Below, in pieces: positions 16,522-24,918 of a stretch of 64,000 bases of DNA. The notes beneath the pieces were generated by a model that was not told where the DNA came from, did no database searches, and saw only the letters and a list, made by a program, of their open reading frames with translations. The stretch's first letter is position 1. The number at the start of each line of letters is the position of its first letter. The translations under genes were made by a program, and so were the position numbers. This DNA comes from Gammaproteobacteria bacterium. GTDB taxonomy: Bacteria; Pseudomonadota; Gammaproteobacteria; Steroidobacterales; Steroidobacteraceae. The stretch covers positions 62,001 to 126,000 of the forward strand of contig JANXZG010000042.1 of the NCBI GenBank assembly GCA_025355645.1. Reading direction: 5' to 3'.

Positions 16522-17877
16522 TCAGCGACTTCTGAGGATCCGGCGAATGCCGAATGCCGAGAGCAGCACCGCGACACTGACAAGGCCAAAGATCAGTGGG
16601 GTGCGTTGGTCAGGAATAAAGCCCATGGCTGCAACGATCAGCAGCATCAGCAGGATCGCGAAGCGGGTCAGGTGCGGATAGAACCACATGCGCATGCGCA
16701 AGCGTTCCGGCATCTGCTGCTCGAGGCGCCGGCGCAACTTCAGTTGCGAAAGGGCGATCAGCACGTACACAAAAATGGCGACGGTGCCGTAGGAATTGAC
16801 GAGGAAAGAGAACACCTTGTCGGGTGACACATAGCTCATGACGACCGCGGCATAGGCAAATGCGGTACCCGCGAACAGGGCCGCAACCGGCACGCCGCGC
16901 GTGTCGAGCTTCGCAAAGAATCGCGGCGCATCGCCCTTGGCGGCAAGGGCCATCAGCATGCGCGATGAGGCGAACAGCCCGGAGTTCAGCGCGGAGAGCA
17001 CCGCGGTCAGGACGATCAGGCTCATGACGGTCACCGCGCCCGGGATCCTGAGCGTTTGCAGCACGCTGACATACGGGCGCGTCATCAGCTCGGTATCGTT
17101 CCATGGCACGATGCATACCACCAGGAAGATCGATCCAACATAAAAAATCAGCACGCGCCAGATCACCGACTGCATCGACTCGGCGACGGCTTTTTCCGGC
17201 TCCGCGGATTCAGCCGCCGCGACCGCGACAATCTCCGTGCCAAAATAAAAGCCGGTGGCCGCAACGGCTCCGGTCAGCACCGGCACAATGCCGTTCGGCA
17301 TAAAGCCGCCGTGCATGGTCAGATGGGAAAATCCGCCAGACGCCCCGGGCCACAATCCCATGACAAATACGCCACCGGCAACCAGGAACACGGTGATCGC
17401 GACCACCTTGATCGAGGCAAACCAGAACTCGGCCTCGCCATAGGAGCGCACCGACATCAGGTTGACCAGCGTGAACAGCGCAGTGAGCCCTAGCGTGAAT
17501 TCCCACGGCGCGACGACCGGCCACCAAAGCCCCAGTATCTTGGCGCCGGCCACCGCCTCGAGAGCGACGACAATGATCCAGAAGTACCAGTACATCCAGC
17601 CAGTCAGGAACCCGGCGAGCTCGCCGAGCGAGATACGGCTGTATTCATAAAATCCGCCGATCACGGGGTAGGCGACCGCCATCTCGCCCAGCATACGCAT
17701 CACGAGTACGACCAGCATGCCGGTGATCGCGAACGAGATGACCGCAGCGGGGCCGGCCGTGCCGACTACGACGCCGCTGCCGACAAACAGACCCGCGCCG
17801 ATCACGCCGCCGAGTGCAATCATCTGCATATGTCGCCGTTGCAGCGACTTGCGCAGGGCGGGGATCTGGTCGGTCAT
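16522..17877 (-). CDS. Amino acid permease, APC superfamily (AAT/GabP type)
   Basis: A 451-residue protein with twelve predicted membrane helices. The N-terminal signature RRHMQMIALGGVIGAGLFVGSG and the MLGEMAVAYPVIGGFYEY segment are typical of the AAT branch (GabP, AnsP, ProY, CycA). These proteins import amino acids with protons. Its ATG overlaps the xsc stop by four bases and ackA follows after five bases. In this position it is the probable importer of taurine or a related omega-amino acid such as beta-alanine or GABA, compounds that GabP-like carriers often accept. The exact substrate is inferred. Confidence 0.82.
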   Translation of the reverse strand: MTDQIPALRKSLQRRHMQMIALGGVIGAGLFVGSGVVVGTAGPAAVISFAITGMLVVLVMRMLGEMAVAYPVIGGFYEYSRISLGELAGFLTGWMYWYFWIIVVALEAVAGAKILGLWWPVVAPWEFTLGLTALFTLVNLMSVRSYGEAEFWFASIKVVAITVFLVAGGVFVMGLWPGASGGFSHLTMHGGFMPNGIVPVLTGAVAATGFYFGTEIVAVAAAESAEPEKAVAESMQSVIWRVLIFYVGSIFLVVCIVPWNDTELMTRPYVSVLQTLRIPGAVTVMSLIVLTAVLSALNSGLFASSRMLMALAAKGDAPRFFAKLDTRGVPVAALFAGTAFAYAAVVMSYVSPDKVFSFLVNSYGTVAIFVYVLIALSQLKLRRRLEQQMPERLRMRMWFYPHLTRFAILLMLLIVAAMGFIPDQRTPLIFGLVSVAVLLSAFGIRRILRSR

Positions 17878-19628
17878 ACGTAGGACTTATATTTCTCCAG
17901 GTGCCGCACGGGCTTCGAGAGGGCGTCACGGCGGAAAGGATCGCCGAGTTCCTTCGTGACCATCATCTCGATGACCGTGGTGCGTCCATGCGACTGGGCC
18001 TCGGTCGCCGCCTTCAGCGCCGGCCCGACATCGGCAAGCCGCTCGACGGTCACCCCGTCGCAGCCGAATGCACGCGCCACGGCCGACCAGCTCGGATTCT
18101 CAAGATTCACACCTTGATACCGGCGTGAATAGAAGTCCACATGATTCTTCTTCTCCGCCCCCCATTGGCCATTGTTGAATACGACCACGGTGACGCCGAT
18201 CTTCTCGCGCACGCAGGTCAGCAGTTCATTGAAACTTATGCCCCAGGCGCCGTCCCCGACATAGGCGAACGCCGGTCGTTGCGGGCTTGCGATCTTTGCG
18301 CCGCATATGACCGGGAACGCGTAGCCGCAGTTGCCGAAGCTCATCGCGGCAAACATAGAGCGGGGCTTCTCAAAGTGTAGGTAAGAGTTCGACACCGAGC
18401 AGATGTTGCCGATGTCGGTCGAGACCATGGCATCCGCCGGCATTGCCTGCTCGAGCGCGCGCAGCATCTCGCGCGGGTGCATGTATTTGGAGTTGGCTGA
18501 GACTTCGACCGAGTACGGATCGCGTTCATGCGTCCACCCGTCGAGCTCACTCGCCCAGGCCTGCTTTTCGGCATTCATGCGCTGCATACGCTCAGCGCGG
18601 GTCGCAGCGCAGTGAAGCTGCTGGCCTTTCAGGCGTTCGATCAGCGCCGCGGCAGCGGCTCGCGCATCGCCGTGTATGCCGACCGATATCGGCTTGACGA
18701 GCCCCAGCATCCGCGCATCCGAATCGATCTGGATGATTTTCGCCTGGTGCGGCCAGTAATCCATGCCGTATTGCTGCAGTGTTCCGAACGGTCCCAGGCG
18801 CGTGCCCAGCGCGAGCACGACATCGGCTTGTGCGATCAGCTTCATCGCCGCTTTCGATCCCTGGTAGCCCAAGGGTCCGACCGAGAGCGCGTGCGATGCC
18901 GGGAAAGAGTCGTTGTGCAGATAGCTGTTGCATACCGGCGCGCCAAGCAGTTCTGCGAGCGCGATCGCCTCGGCTGTGGCGCCGGCCATAATCACGCCGC
19001 CGCCGGCCAGGATCACCGGGAACTTCGCACTCGCCAGAGTAGCCGCCGCGGCATCGAGCGCAGTGGAATCGCCAGGGCCATGAAAAATGCGCATCGGCGG
19101 CGAGATCACGACATCGATATCGCCGTAGAAAAAATCTCGCGGGATATTCAGCTGTGCCGGGCCCATCTCGAGCATTGCACGGTCAAAACAGCGCGCGGCG
19201 ATCTCCGCCATACGCTTCGGGTTGTTCACATGGCCCTGGTACTTGGTAATTTTCGAGAAGATCGGCAATTGTTCGGTCTCCTGGAAGCCACCCAATCCCA
19301 ATCCCATGGAGCCTGTTTCCGGCGTGATAAACACGACCGGCGAGTGCGCCCAGTAAGCAGCCGCAACGCCGGTCACAAAATTGGTTACGCCGGGGCCATT
19401 TTGCGCGATGCACACGCCATGACGGCCGGAGGCCCGCGCATAGCCATCGGCCATATGGATGGCACCCTGTTCGTGCGCGACGGCTACGAACTCGATGCCG
19501 GCAGCCGGAAAGATATCGAGGGCGTCCATGAAGGCGGATCCAACGATTCCGAACACATGCCTGACGCCGTTGACGGCGAGGACTTCCACCAGGGCCTCCG
19601 ACGGGCCCATTTTTTGCGACCGGCTCAC
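17874..19628 (-). CDS. xsc: Sulfoacetaldehyde acetyltransferase
   Basis: A 584-residue thiamine-diphosphate enzyme that converts sulfoacetaldehyde and phosphate to acetyl phosphate and sulfite. E53 in AHEQGAIHMADGYARA is the expected cofactor-activating glutamate; the ThDP/Mg motif runs from GDG (458-460) to NN (485-486). Features that separate Xsc from acetolactate synthases are GFQETEQ near 114-120, AQLNIPRDFF near 158-167, NNGQWGAEKKN, and the C-terminal PFRRDAL-x-KPVRHLEKYK. TAAGGAG lies just upstream of the ATG. It heads the permease-ackA operon and is divergent from iclR. The sulfite fate (oxidation or export) is not encoded nearby. Confidence 0.9.
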   Translation of the reverse strand: MSRSQKMGPSEALVEVLAVNGVRHVFGIVGSAFMDALDIFPAAGIEFVAVAHEQGAIHMADGYARASGRHGVCIAQNGPGVTNFVTGVAAAYWAHSPVVFITPETGSMGLGLGGFQETEQLPIFSKITKYQGHVNNPKRMAEIAARCFDRAMLEMGPAQLNIPRDFFYGDIDVVISPPMRIFHGPGDSTALDAAAATLASAKFPVILAGGGVIMAGATAEAIALAELLGAPVCNSYLHNDSFPASHALSVGPLGYQGSKAAMKLIAQADVVLALGTRLGPFGTLQQYGMDYWPHQAKIIQIDSDARMLGLVKPISVGIHGDARAAAAALIERLKGQQLHCAATRAERMQRMNAEKQAWASELDGWTHERDPYSVEVSANSKYMHPREMLRALEQAMPADAMVSTDIGNICSVSNSYLHFEKPRSMFAAMSFGNCGYAFPVICGAKIASPQRPAFAYVGDGAWGISFNELLTCVREKIGVTVVVFNNGQWGAEKKNHVDFYSRRYQGVNLENPSWSAVARAFGCDGVTVERLADVGPALKAATEAQSHGRTTVIEMMVTKELGDPFRRDALSKPVRHLEKYKSYV

Positions 19629-19773
19629 AGCGTACCACTCCTTATCAAAATCTCGTTGTTAGAGACACTATGTGTTACTTATACCTATAATAGGCACCAC
19701 ATGGGCCCACTGGCAAACCTTGTTCTGGTAAACGTTCAGATTTGTACCGGTAGCTTACTAAAAAGGCTAAGCG
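19629..19773. promoter_or_regulatory. Divergent promoter region between xsc and the IclR regulator
   Basis: The 145-base gap holds the start signals for both transcripts: TAAGGAG for xsc on the minus strand and AAAAGG for the regulator on the plus strand. A short inverted repeat CCTAT-A-ATAGG (19684-19694) overlaps a TATAAT sequence (19686-19691), and a TGGGCCCA palindrome lies at 19702-19709. IclR proteins bind short palindromes in their divergent promoters, so the first is a reasonable operator candidate. Confidence 0.45.
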
Positions 19774-20547
19774 ATGATGCAGGACCGCACTCCGTCACAT
19801 GAGACGTCCTCGACGCTGAAAGCGATCGGCGTGCTCGAACTATTGGTGCGCGCCGGGCGCGCCGTCACCTTGTCGGAATTGATGCTGGCCACGCGCTTGC
19901 CAAAGCCCACGCTGCATCGAACGCTGACGCTATTCGAGGAAGCCGGGTGGTTGTCGCGCGAACCCGGCGGACGCGCCTATATCATTGGCGAGCGCCTCTC
20001 GAGCTTTGGACTCGATGTATTGCGCAATGACAGCGCGGCGACGCAGCGGCGCATCGTGCTACGCGGCCTCGTCAGCGATATCGGCGAGAGCTGCAATCTC
20101 GCTGTGCTGCATAAGGGCGCGCTGATTTACCTGGATCGGGTCGAGGCGGACTGGCCCCTGCGCTTGCAGATTCCCTCGGGCGGAGTTGCCATATCTCCGC
20201 ACTGCTGTGCGAGCGGCAAATTGCTGCTCGCCTTCTTGCCGGCAGCAGAGCGCGATCGGCTGCTCGCACTGCTGAGTCTCCAGAGCTTTACGGAACGTAC
20301 GATCACGGACCGCCAGGTGCTGGCCGCGGAATTTGAACGCATCGTCGCAGCCGGCTATGCGGTGGATAACGAGGAATACGTCGTCGGGGTCGCCTGTGTA
20401 GCGGTGCCGGTGCGCAACACCCAGGGCGAAGCCATTGCATCGATCGCTGTGCAGGGTGCGACGGCCCGTTTGCCGCTGATGCGGGCGATCGAATTTGTAC
20501 CGCGCCTGCAGGCAGCCGCTGCGAATATCGGCGCAACGTTTGGATAA
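19774..20547 (+). CDS. IclR family transcriptional regulator
   Basis: A 257-residue regulator. The N-terminal winged helix is visible around residues 15-75 (VTLSELMLATRLPKPTLHRTL, then GWLSREP). The C-terminal effector domain has the usual family features: LDRVEADWPLR, GGVAISPHCCASGKLLLAF and YAVDNEEYVVGVACVAVPV. IclR proteins often control catabolism of small organic acids and aromatics and respond to the substrate or an intermediate. It is transcribed away from xsc-permease-ackA and lies nine bases before the aminotransferase gene, so it very likely controls the whole module, plausibly answering to sulfoacetaldehyde or taurine (inference). Confidence 0.88.
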   Translation: MMQDRTPSHETSSTLKAIGVLELLVRAGRAVTLSELMLATRLPKPTLHRTLTLFEEAGWLSREPGGRAYIIGERLSSFGLDVLRNDSAATQRRIVLRGLVSDIGESCNLAVLHKGALIYLDRVEADWPLRLQIPSGGVAISPHCCASGKLLLAFLPAAERDRLLALLSLQSFTERTITDRQVLAAEFERIVAAGYAVDNEEYVVGVACVAVPVRNTQGEAIASIAVQGATARLPLMRAIEFVPRLQAAAANIGATFG

Positions 20548-20556
20548 AGCGGCTTT

Positions 20557-21867
20557 ATGACACTGAGCAGCGACGCACTCGAGCAGCATTGGCTCCCGTT
20601 CACCGCCAATCGCGACTTCAAGCGCGAACCGCGCCTGTTCGTGCGCGCGAGCGGCATGTATTACTGGAACCAGAACGGCGACAAGATCCTTGACGGCTGC
20701 TCGGGCCTGTTCACGACGGCGGCCGGGCACTGCCGGCCGGAAATTGCCAAGGCAGTCAATGAACAATTGCTCACGCTCGATTTCACGCCGTCGTTCATGC
20801 GCAGCCACCCGGGCGCCTTCCAGCTTGCGAATGCAGTTGCGGCTCTGACGCCTGAGGACCTGAGCCATGTCTTTTTCTGCAACTCGGGTTCCGAAGCGGT
20901 GGACACCGCGATCAAGATCGCGTTCGCCTATCACCTCGCGCGTAACGAGGGCCAGCGCACTTACCTCGTGTCACGCGAGCGCGCCTATCATGGCGTGAAC
21001 ATGGGCGGCACCGCGCTTTCCGGGATGGTCAAGAATCGCGAGGCATTTGGTGCAGTGATGCCGGGCGTGCTGCACCTTCGCCATACGCTGCTGCCGCAGA
21101 ATCGGCTGACTCGTGGGCTTGGAGAGCATGGCGTGGAACTCGCCGATGATCTGCTGCGTTTTGTGCAGCTAGTCGGCGAGAAGCGCATCGCAGCCGTATT
21201 CGTCGAGCCCATCGCAGGCTCAACCGGGGTCATCGTGCCGCCCAAGGGTTACCTCGAGCGCGTCCGCGAGATCTGCGACCGCTTTGGGATCCTGCTGGTG
21301 TTCGATGAAGTGATCTGCGGCTTTGGGCGCACCGGCCAACCCTTCGCCGCCAATACCTTTGGCGTATTGCCCGACATCATCACGCTGGCCAAGGCCCTGA
21401 CCAATGGCGCGCAACCCATGGGCGCCGTTGCAGTGCGGGATAGCATCTACCGGACGATTACCGAGTCGGCGCCGGACGGAGCGACCGAGTTCTTCCACGG
21501 CTATACCTATTCGGCGCATCCGGCGGCCTGCGCAGCGGGACTGGCCACGCTCAAGATATATGAGACAGAAGATTTATTCGCGAAGGGCCGCGAGCTCGCC
21601 CCGTATTTCCAGGACGCGATGTTTGCATTACAAGATATCGGGGTGGTGGCGGATGTGCGCGGCTTTGGGATGCTGGCGGGCGTTGAGATCAAGCCTGGCA
21701 AGGCTGCGGGCGTGCGCGGTGCCGACCTGCAAGCAAAGCTCTTTGATCGCGGCTTGCACCTGAAAACCACTGGCGATGTGGCGATCATCGCGCCGGCCTT
21801 TATTTGCGGGCGCCCCGAGGTGGACATCATCGTGGCCATGCTGCGTGATGCGCTGGCTGACTATTAA
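20557..21867 (+). CDS. Class III omega-amino-acid:pyruvate aminotransferase, taurine transaminase candidate
   Basis: A 436-residue PLP enzyme of the class III aminotransferases. The N-terminus HWLPFTANRDFK matches beta-alanine:pyruvate (omega-amino-acid) aminotransferases. The PLP lysine is K279 in TLAKALTNGAQPMGAV, and D250 in LVFDEVICGFGRTG contacts the cofactor. Such enzymes accept beta-alanine, taurine, hypotaurine or GABA. Its position after iclR and opposite xsc makes taurine to sulfoacetaldehyde the most sensible reaction, so it would take the role of Tpa. It resembles the beta-alanine type more than classical Tpa, so function as beta-alanine transaminase cannot be excluded. Confidence 0.83.
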   Translation: MTLSSDALEQHWLPFTANRDFKREPRLFVRASGMYYWNQNGDKILDGCSGLFTTAAGHCRPEIAKAVNEQLLTLDFTPSFMRSHPGAFQLANAVAALTPEDLSHVFFCNSGSEAVDTAIKIAFAYHLARNEGQRTYLVSRERAYHGVNMGGTALSGMVKNREAFGAVMPGVLHLRHTLLPQNRLTRGLGEHGVELADDLLRFVQLVGEKRIAAVFVEPIAGSTGVIVPPKGYLERVREICDRFGILLVFDEVICGFGRTGQPFAANTFGVLPDIITLAKALTNGAQPMGAVAVRDSIYRTITESAPDGATEFFHGYTYSAHPAACAAGLATLKIYETEDLFAKGRELAPYFQDAMFALQDIGVVADVRGFGMLAGVEIKPGKAAGVRGADLQAKLFDRGLHLKTTGDVAIIAPAFICGRPEVDIIVAMLRDALADY

Positions 21868-21925
21868 ATGTGCTTGTCACTATTGCGCAACACTGGTCAT
21901 TTAGGATATCGCGCTTGCATGGGCC

Positions 21926-21992
21926 CGCCCGAATCAACTAGTATCGGGCCAAGTGGCGGGATGCCGCGTGGATCCTCAGTGAGGGAACGCGG
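21926..21992 (+). promoter_or_regulatory. Structured leader upstream of the TonB receptor gene
   Basis: Two inverted repeats stand in the 176-base gap before the receptor gene. GCCCGA (21927-21932) pairs with TCGGGC (21944-21949). CCGCGT (21964-21969) pairs with ACGCGG (21987-21992) and encloses a second hairpin CCTC (21974-21977) / GAGG (21981-21984). They precede the ribosome site at 22031 by about 40 bases. They may be a post-transcriptional control element or a terminator for the aminotransferase gene; no known riboswitch consensus was recognised. Confidence 0.4.
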
Positions 21993-22043
21993 GTTTCGAT
22001 CGTTTCGTCGCAGTTAAACTACAACTCTGTAAGGGAGAGTTTC

Positions 22044-24833
22044 TTGAAGTACAACCAAAAGCTGACCTATGCGGTCCTGGCTGCGCTGGGCGCAAATATA
22101 GGAGTGGCCGTTGCGGCCGCAACTGATGAGGTCGGCGGAATCGACGAGATCGTCGTCACCGCGCAGCGTCGCAGTGAATCACTGCAGAACGTGCCGATCA
22201 CGATCCAGGCAATCACGGGCGAACAGCTGACGCAACTCGGTGTTGTCACATTTGATGACCTGCTGCGCTACACCCCGAACGTGACGTACAGCGGCAACGG
22301 CGGTGGTGGAACCGGCAATATTTTCATGCGCGGACTGTCCTCAGGCGGTTCCGGCAACCAGTCGCAATCGACGACGGCGCCGTTCCCGAACGTCGCGCTC
22401 TACCTTGACGACCAGTCGATGCAGTTTCCGGCTCGCAACAACGACGTCTACCTCGTTGACATGGAGCGCGTCGAAGTCCTCGAAGGCCCGCAGGGCACGC
22501 TGTTCGGCGGTGGCGCCGAGGCCGGGGCAGTTCGCTACATCACGAACAAGCCCAAGCTGGATGCAACTGAAGGCAATGTCAATGCCGGCTACGGCATCAC
22601 GGCAGGCGGCGATCCGAACTCCATGCTGAACGCGACGATCAATATCCCGTTGATCGCGGATACGTTGGCAGTGCGCGCCACGATCTTCAACGAGCGTCGC
22701 GGCGGCTACATCAACAATGTTGCTGGATCGATCTGCAATATTAATCAACCCGGTGTCTGCGCCACCAACGGCGCGTTGATAGCCGATGACACAAACTCGA
22801 TCACCTACCAGGGCATGCGCCTTTCCGCACTGTGGAAGATCAACGACAATTGGAACCTGCTTATCCAGCAGAACTACCAGCACATGGAAGCAGACGGCTA
22901 CTTCCAGGATTATCCGAATGGCGTCAACAATGCGCTGCCCGGCGCGCCCGGTTGCAACGCGACCGCGAACCCCGGTGGTTGCCTGGGGAGCCCGCTGCCC
23001 AGCCATTCGATCCAGGCCTTCACGCCTGCCTACAACAAGGATCACTATGAGAGCACGGCGTGGACCTTGAATGGTAATTTCGATGGTTTGAAGTTGGTCT
23101 ACACCGGCAGCTACCTGACTCGTACGATTAACGCGCAGCAGGATTACTCGAATTACATGCGTAGCGCCGTCGGGTCCTACTACACCTGCACGGGAAAGCT
23201 GTCCAAGAGCGGCTACTTCCATACGAAAGGCGAGACCACTGGCAATTGCTACGCACCGGTCGGCGACTGGAACGATAACGTCAGGAATACGCATCAAACC
23301 CACGAACTGCGCTTCAGCACCAACGATGAGAATCGTTTGCGGTTCCTCGGCGGCGCATTCTGGGAAGCGTTCGACATCTATGACCAGATGAATTTCAATT
23401 ACCTGCCGATTCCGCAGTGCGGACCCGCGGGCTCACCGAACCTGGTGGCGGCTTTAGCCGGCGGACCGGACTGCTTGTCAGCGGTCGGCCCGCTCGCGGG
23501 CTACCCGGCGTCGAGCCCGGGCCTGCGTATAGGCACCAACTCAGCGTTCGGCGAGGACGTGCATCGCGGTTACAAGCAGACCGCGTTCTTCGGCTCTATT
23601 GATTTTGACCTGATCCCGAAGACTTTGACCCTGACCGCCGGCACGCGCCACTACCACTATGATGAATTCGAGGAAGGGTCCGAGTACTACAGCGAGACGA
23701 CGAGCCCGTTGGTCGTGAACCATCCGGATGGTGCTTGCACCGCCGGCGCTTTCTATGCCATCGGCACGGGTCCTTGCGGCTTCGGCATCAATCTGAAAAA
23801 ACATGAAAGCGGCTTCCGCAGCCGCCTGAACCTGACCTGGCACATCGATTCGGACCTGATGGCCTACTACACCTTCTCACAAGGGTTCCGTCCGGGCGGC
23901 TTTAACCGCACGGCGAGCGACTATATGGGCGGTGTGCGGCTCCGGTCTGAAATCCCGTTCTACGCATCCACAGATCCCGCGGTGCTTGCCTGCGCCGCAG
24001 CGAGCCCCACCGGAGCCTGCAAGAACTCGTCGCAGCAGTACTACAAGCCGGCCGGCTTCCAGTCGGACAATCTGATTAACAATGAAATCGGGTTCAAGAG
24101 TGAGCTGCTGAACCATCGCTTGCAGATCAACGGATCGGCTTACCTGATGCACTGGCAGAACATCCAGCTCCCGCTGTTCTCGCCACCGGAGTTCGGCAAC
24201 ACGACGTTTGACGTTAACGGCCCGAGCTACGATGTGCGGGGTCTCGAACTGCAGTTGGTTGCCCGCGTCACGGAAGGGCTCACGGTCCAGGGGTCCGCCT
24301 CCTGGAACAGCTCGAAGCAGACCAATGCGCCCTGCCTTACCAGCAACATACCGCAGTCAGTGGGAACCAGTGCAACTTCGATCGGCAATCCGACGCCGAT
24401 CGGACAGTGCATCGTGTCGCAGAAAGGCGTAACCCTGGCCAATACCTTCGGAGACTTGGGCACTGCGCCCGCATTCTCGCCGTCCGCGCAGTTCAACCTG
24501 CGGGCACGTTATGACTGGACCTACGGTAACTACCGCCCGTTCGCGATGATTGGTGCCAACCATGTGGGTGCCGAGCGCAACGAGCCGGCCAGTTTCAAAG
24601 ATGGCAGTACCATCGCGGTGCCGACCACGACCTTGCTGCTGTACACGATGCCTGGCTACACCACCTGGGACGGGTCGATCGGTGTGAGCAAGGACAACTG
24701 GACCGCGACTGTGCAGGGCAGCAACCTTCTTAACAGCGATGCCAGCACCGACACGGTTTCCGGACAGTTCATCAAGTCCGAAACGCCGCTGCGGCCGCGG
24801 GTGCTCATGTTGAACCTGGGGTACAAGTTCTGA
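22044..24833 (+). CDS. TonB-dependent outer-membrane receptor
   Basis: A 929-residue receptor. A signal peptide covers about residues 1-25. The plug domain follows with DEIVVTAQRRSESLQNVPIT and the typical VEVLEGPQGTLFGGGAEAGAVRYIT; the barrel ends with the expected aromatic residue (LNLGYKF). The start is TTG at 22044, well supported by AAGGGAGAG at 22031-22039. Receptors of this size without iron-siderophore hallmarks import diverse large or scarce substrates; the ligand cannot be read. A rho-independent terminator follows. The two sulfotransferase-like genes downstream form an arrangement I associate with receptor loci in related groups, but the functional link is not established. Confidence 0.9.
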   Translation: MKYNQKLTYAVLAALGANIGVAVAAATDEVGGIDEIVVTAQRRSESLQNVPITIQAITGEQLTQLGVVTFDDLLRYTPNVTYSGNGGGGTGNIFMRGLSSGGSGNQSQSTTAPFPNVALYLDDQSMQFPARNNDVYLVDMERVEVLEGPQGTLFGGGAEAGAVRYITNKPKLDATEGNVNAGYGITAGGDPNSMLNATINIPLIADTLAVRATIFNERRGGYINNVAGSICNINQPGVCATNGALIADDTNSITYQGMRLSALWKINDNWNLLIQQNYQHMEADGYFQDYPNGVNNALPGAPGCNATANPGGCLGSPLPSHSIQAFTPAYNKDHYESTAWTLNGNFDGLKLVYTGSYLTRTINAQQDYSNYMRSAVGSYYTCTGKLSKSGYFHTKGETTGNCYAPVGDWNDNVRNTHQTHELRFSTNDENRLRFLGGAFWEAFDIYDQMNFNYLPIPQCGPAGSPNLVAALAGGPDCLSAVGPLAGYPASSPGLRIGTNSAFGEDVHRGYKQTAFFGSIDFDLIPKTLTLTAGTRHYHYDEFEEGSEYYSETTSPLVVNHPDGACTAGAFYAIGTGPCGFGINLKKHESGFRSRLNLTWHIDSDLMAYYTFSQGFRPGGFNRTASDYMGGVRLRSEIPFYASTDPAVLACAAASPTGACKNSSQQYYKPAGFQSDNLINNEIGFKSELLNHRLQINGSAYLMHWQNIQLPLFSPPEFGNTTFDVNGPSYDVRGLELQLVARVTEGLTVQGSASWNSSKQTNAPCLTSNIPQSVGTSATSIGNPTPIGQCIVSQKGVTLANTFGDLGTAPAFSPSAQFNLRARYDWTYGNYRPFAMIGANHVGAERNEPASFKDGSTIAVPTTTLLLYTMPGYTTWDGSIGVSKDNWTATVQGSNLLNSDASTDTVSGQFIKSETPLRPRVLMLNLGYKF

Positions 24834-24884
24834 GCTCCTAAGCTGTGATCTTGGGCAGCCAGCAGCGCTGGTTGCATTAGAATC

Positions 24885-24916
24885 AAGGGCGGACTTAACT
24901 GGTCCGCCTTTTTTTT
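24885..24916 (+). terminator. Rho-independent terminator after the TonB receptor
   Basis: GGCGGAC (24888-24894) and GTCCGCC (24902-24908) form a seven-pair stem with a seven-base loop, extended by three A/G-T pairs, followed by eight T residues (24909-24916). This is a classical terminator about 50 bases after the receptor stop. Its T-run ends two bases before the start codon of the next gene. Confidence 0.85.
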
Positions 24917-24918
24917 GG

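Noticed and set aside
17874..19628. Acetolactate synthase large subunit
   Set aside because: GFQETEQ, NIPRDFF and the PFRRDAL...LEKYK end are Xsc features, and no small subunit gene is present.
18528..19802. 424-codon plus-strand open frame opposite xsc
   Set aside because: It runs antisense through a fully motif-supported Xsc and into the regulator start; no domain is visible.
21868..22043. Cobalamin riboswitch before the TonB receptor
   Set aside because: No B12-box-like conserved sequence was found; only simple hairpins.
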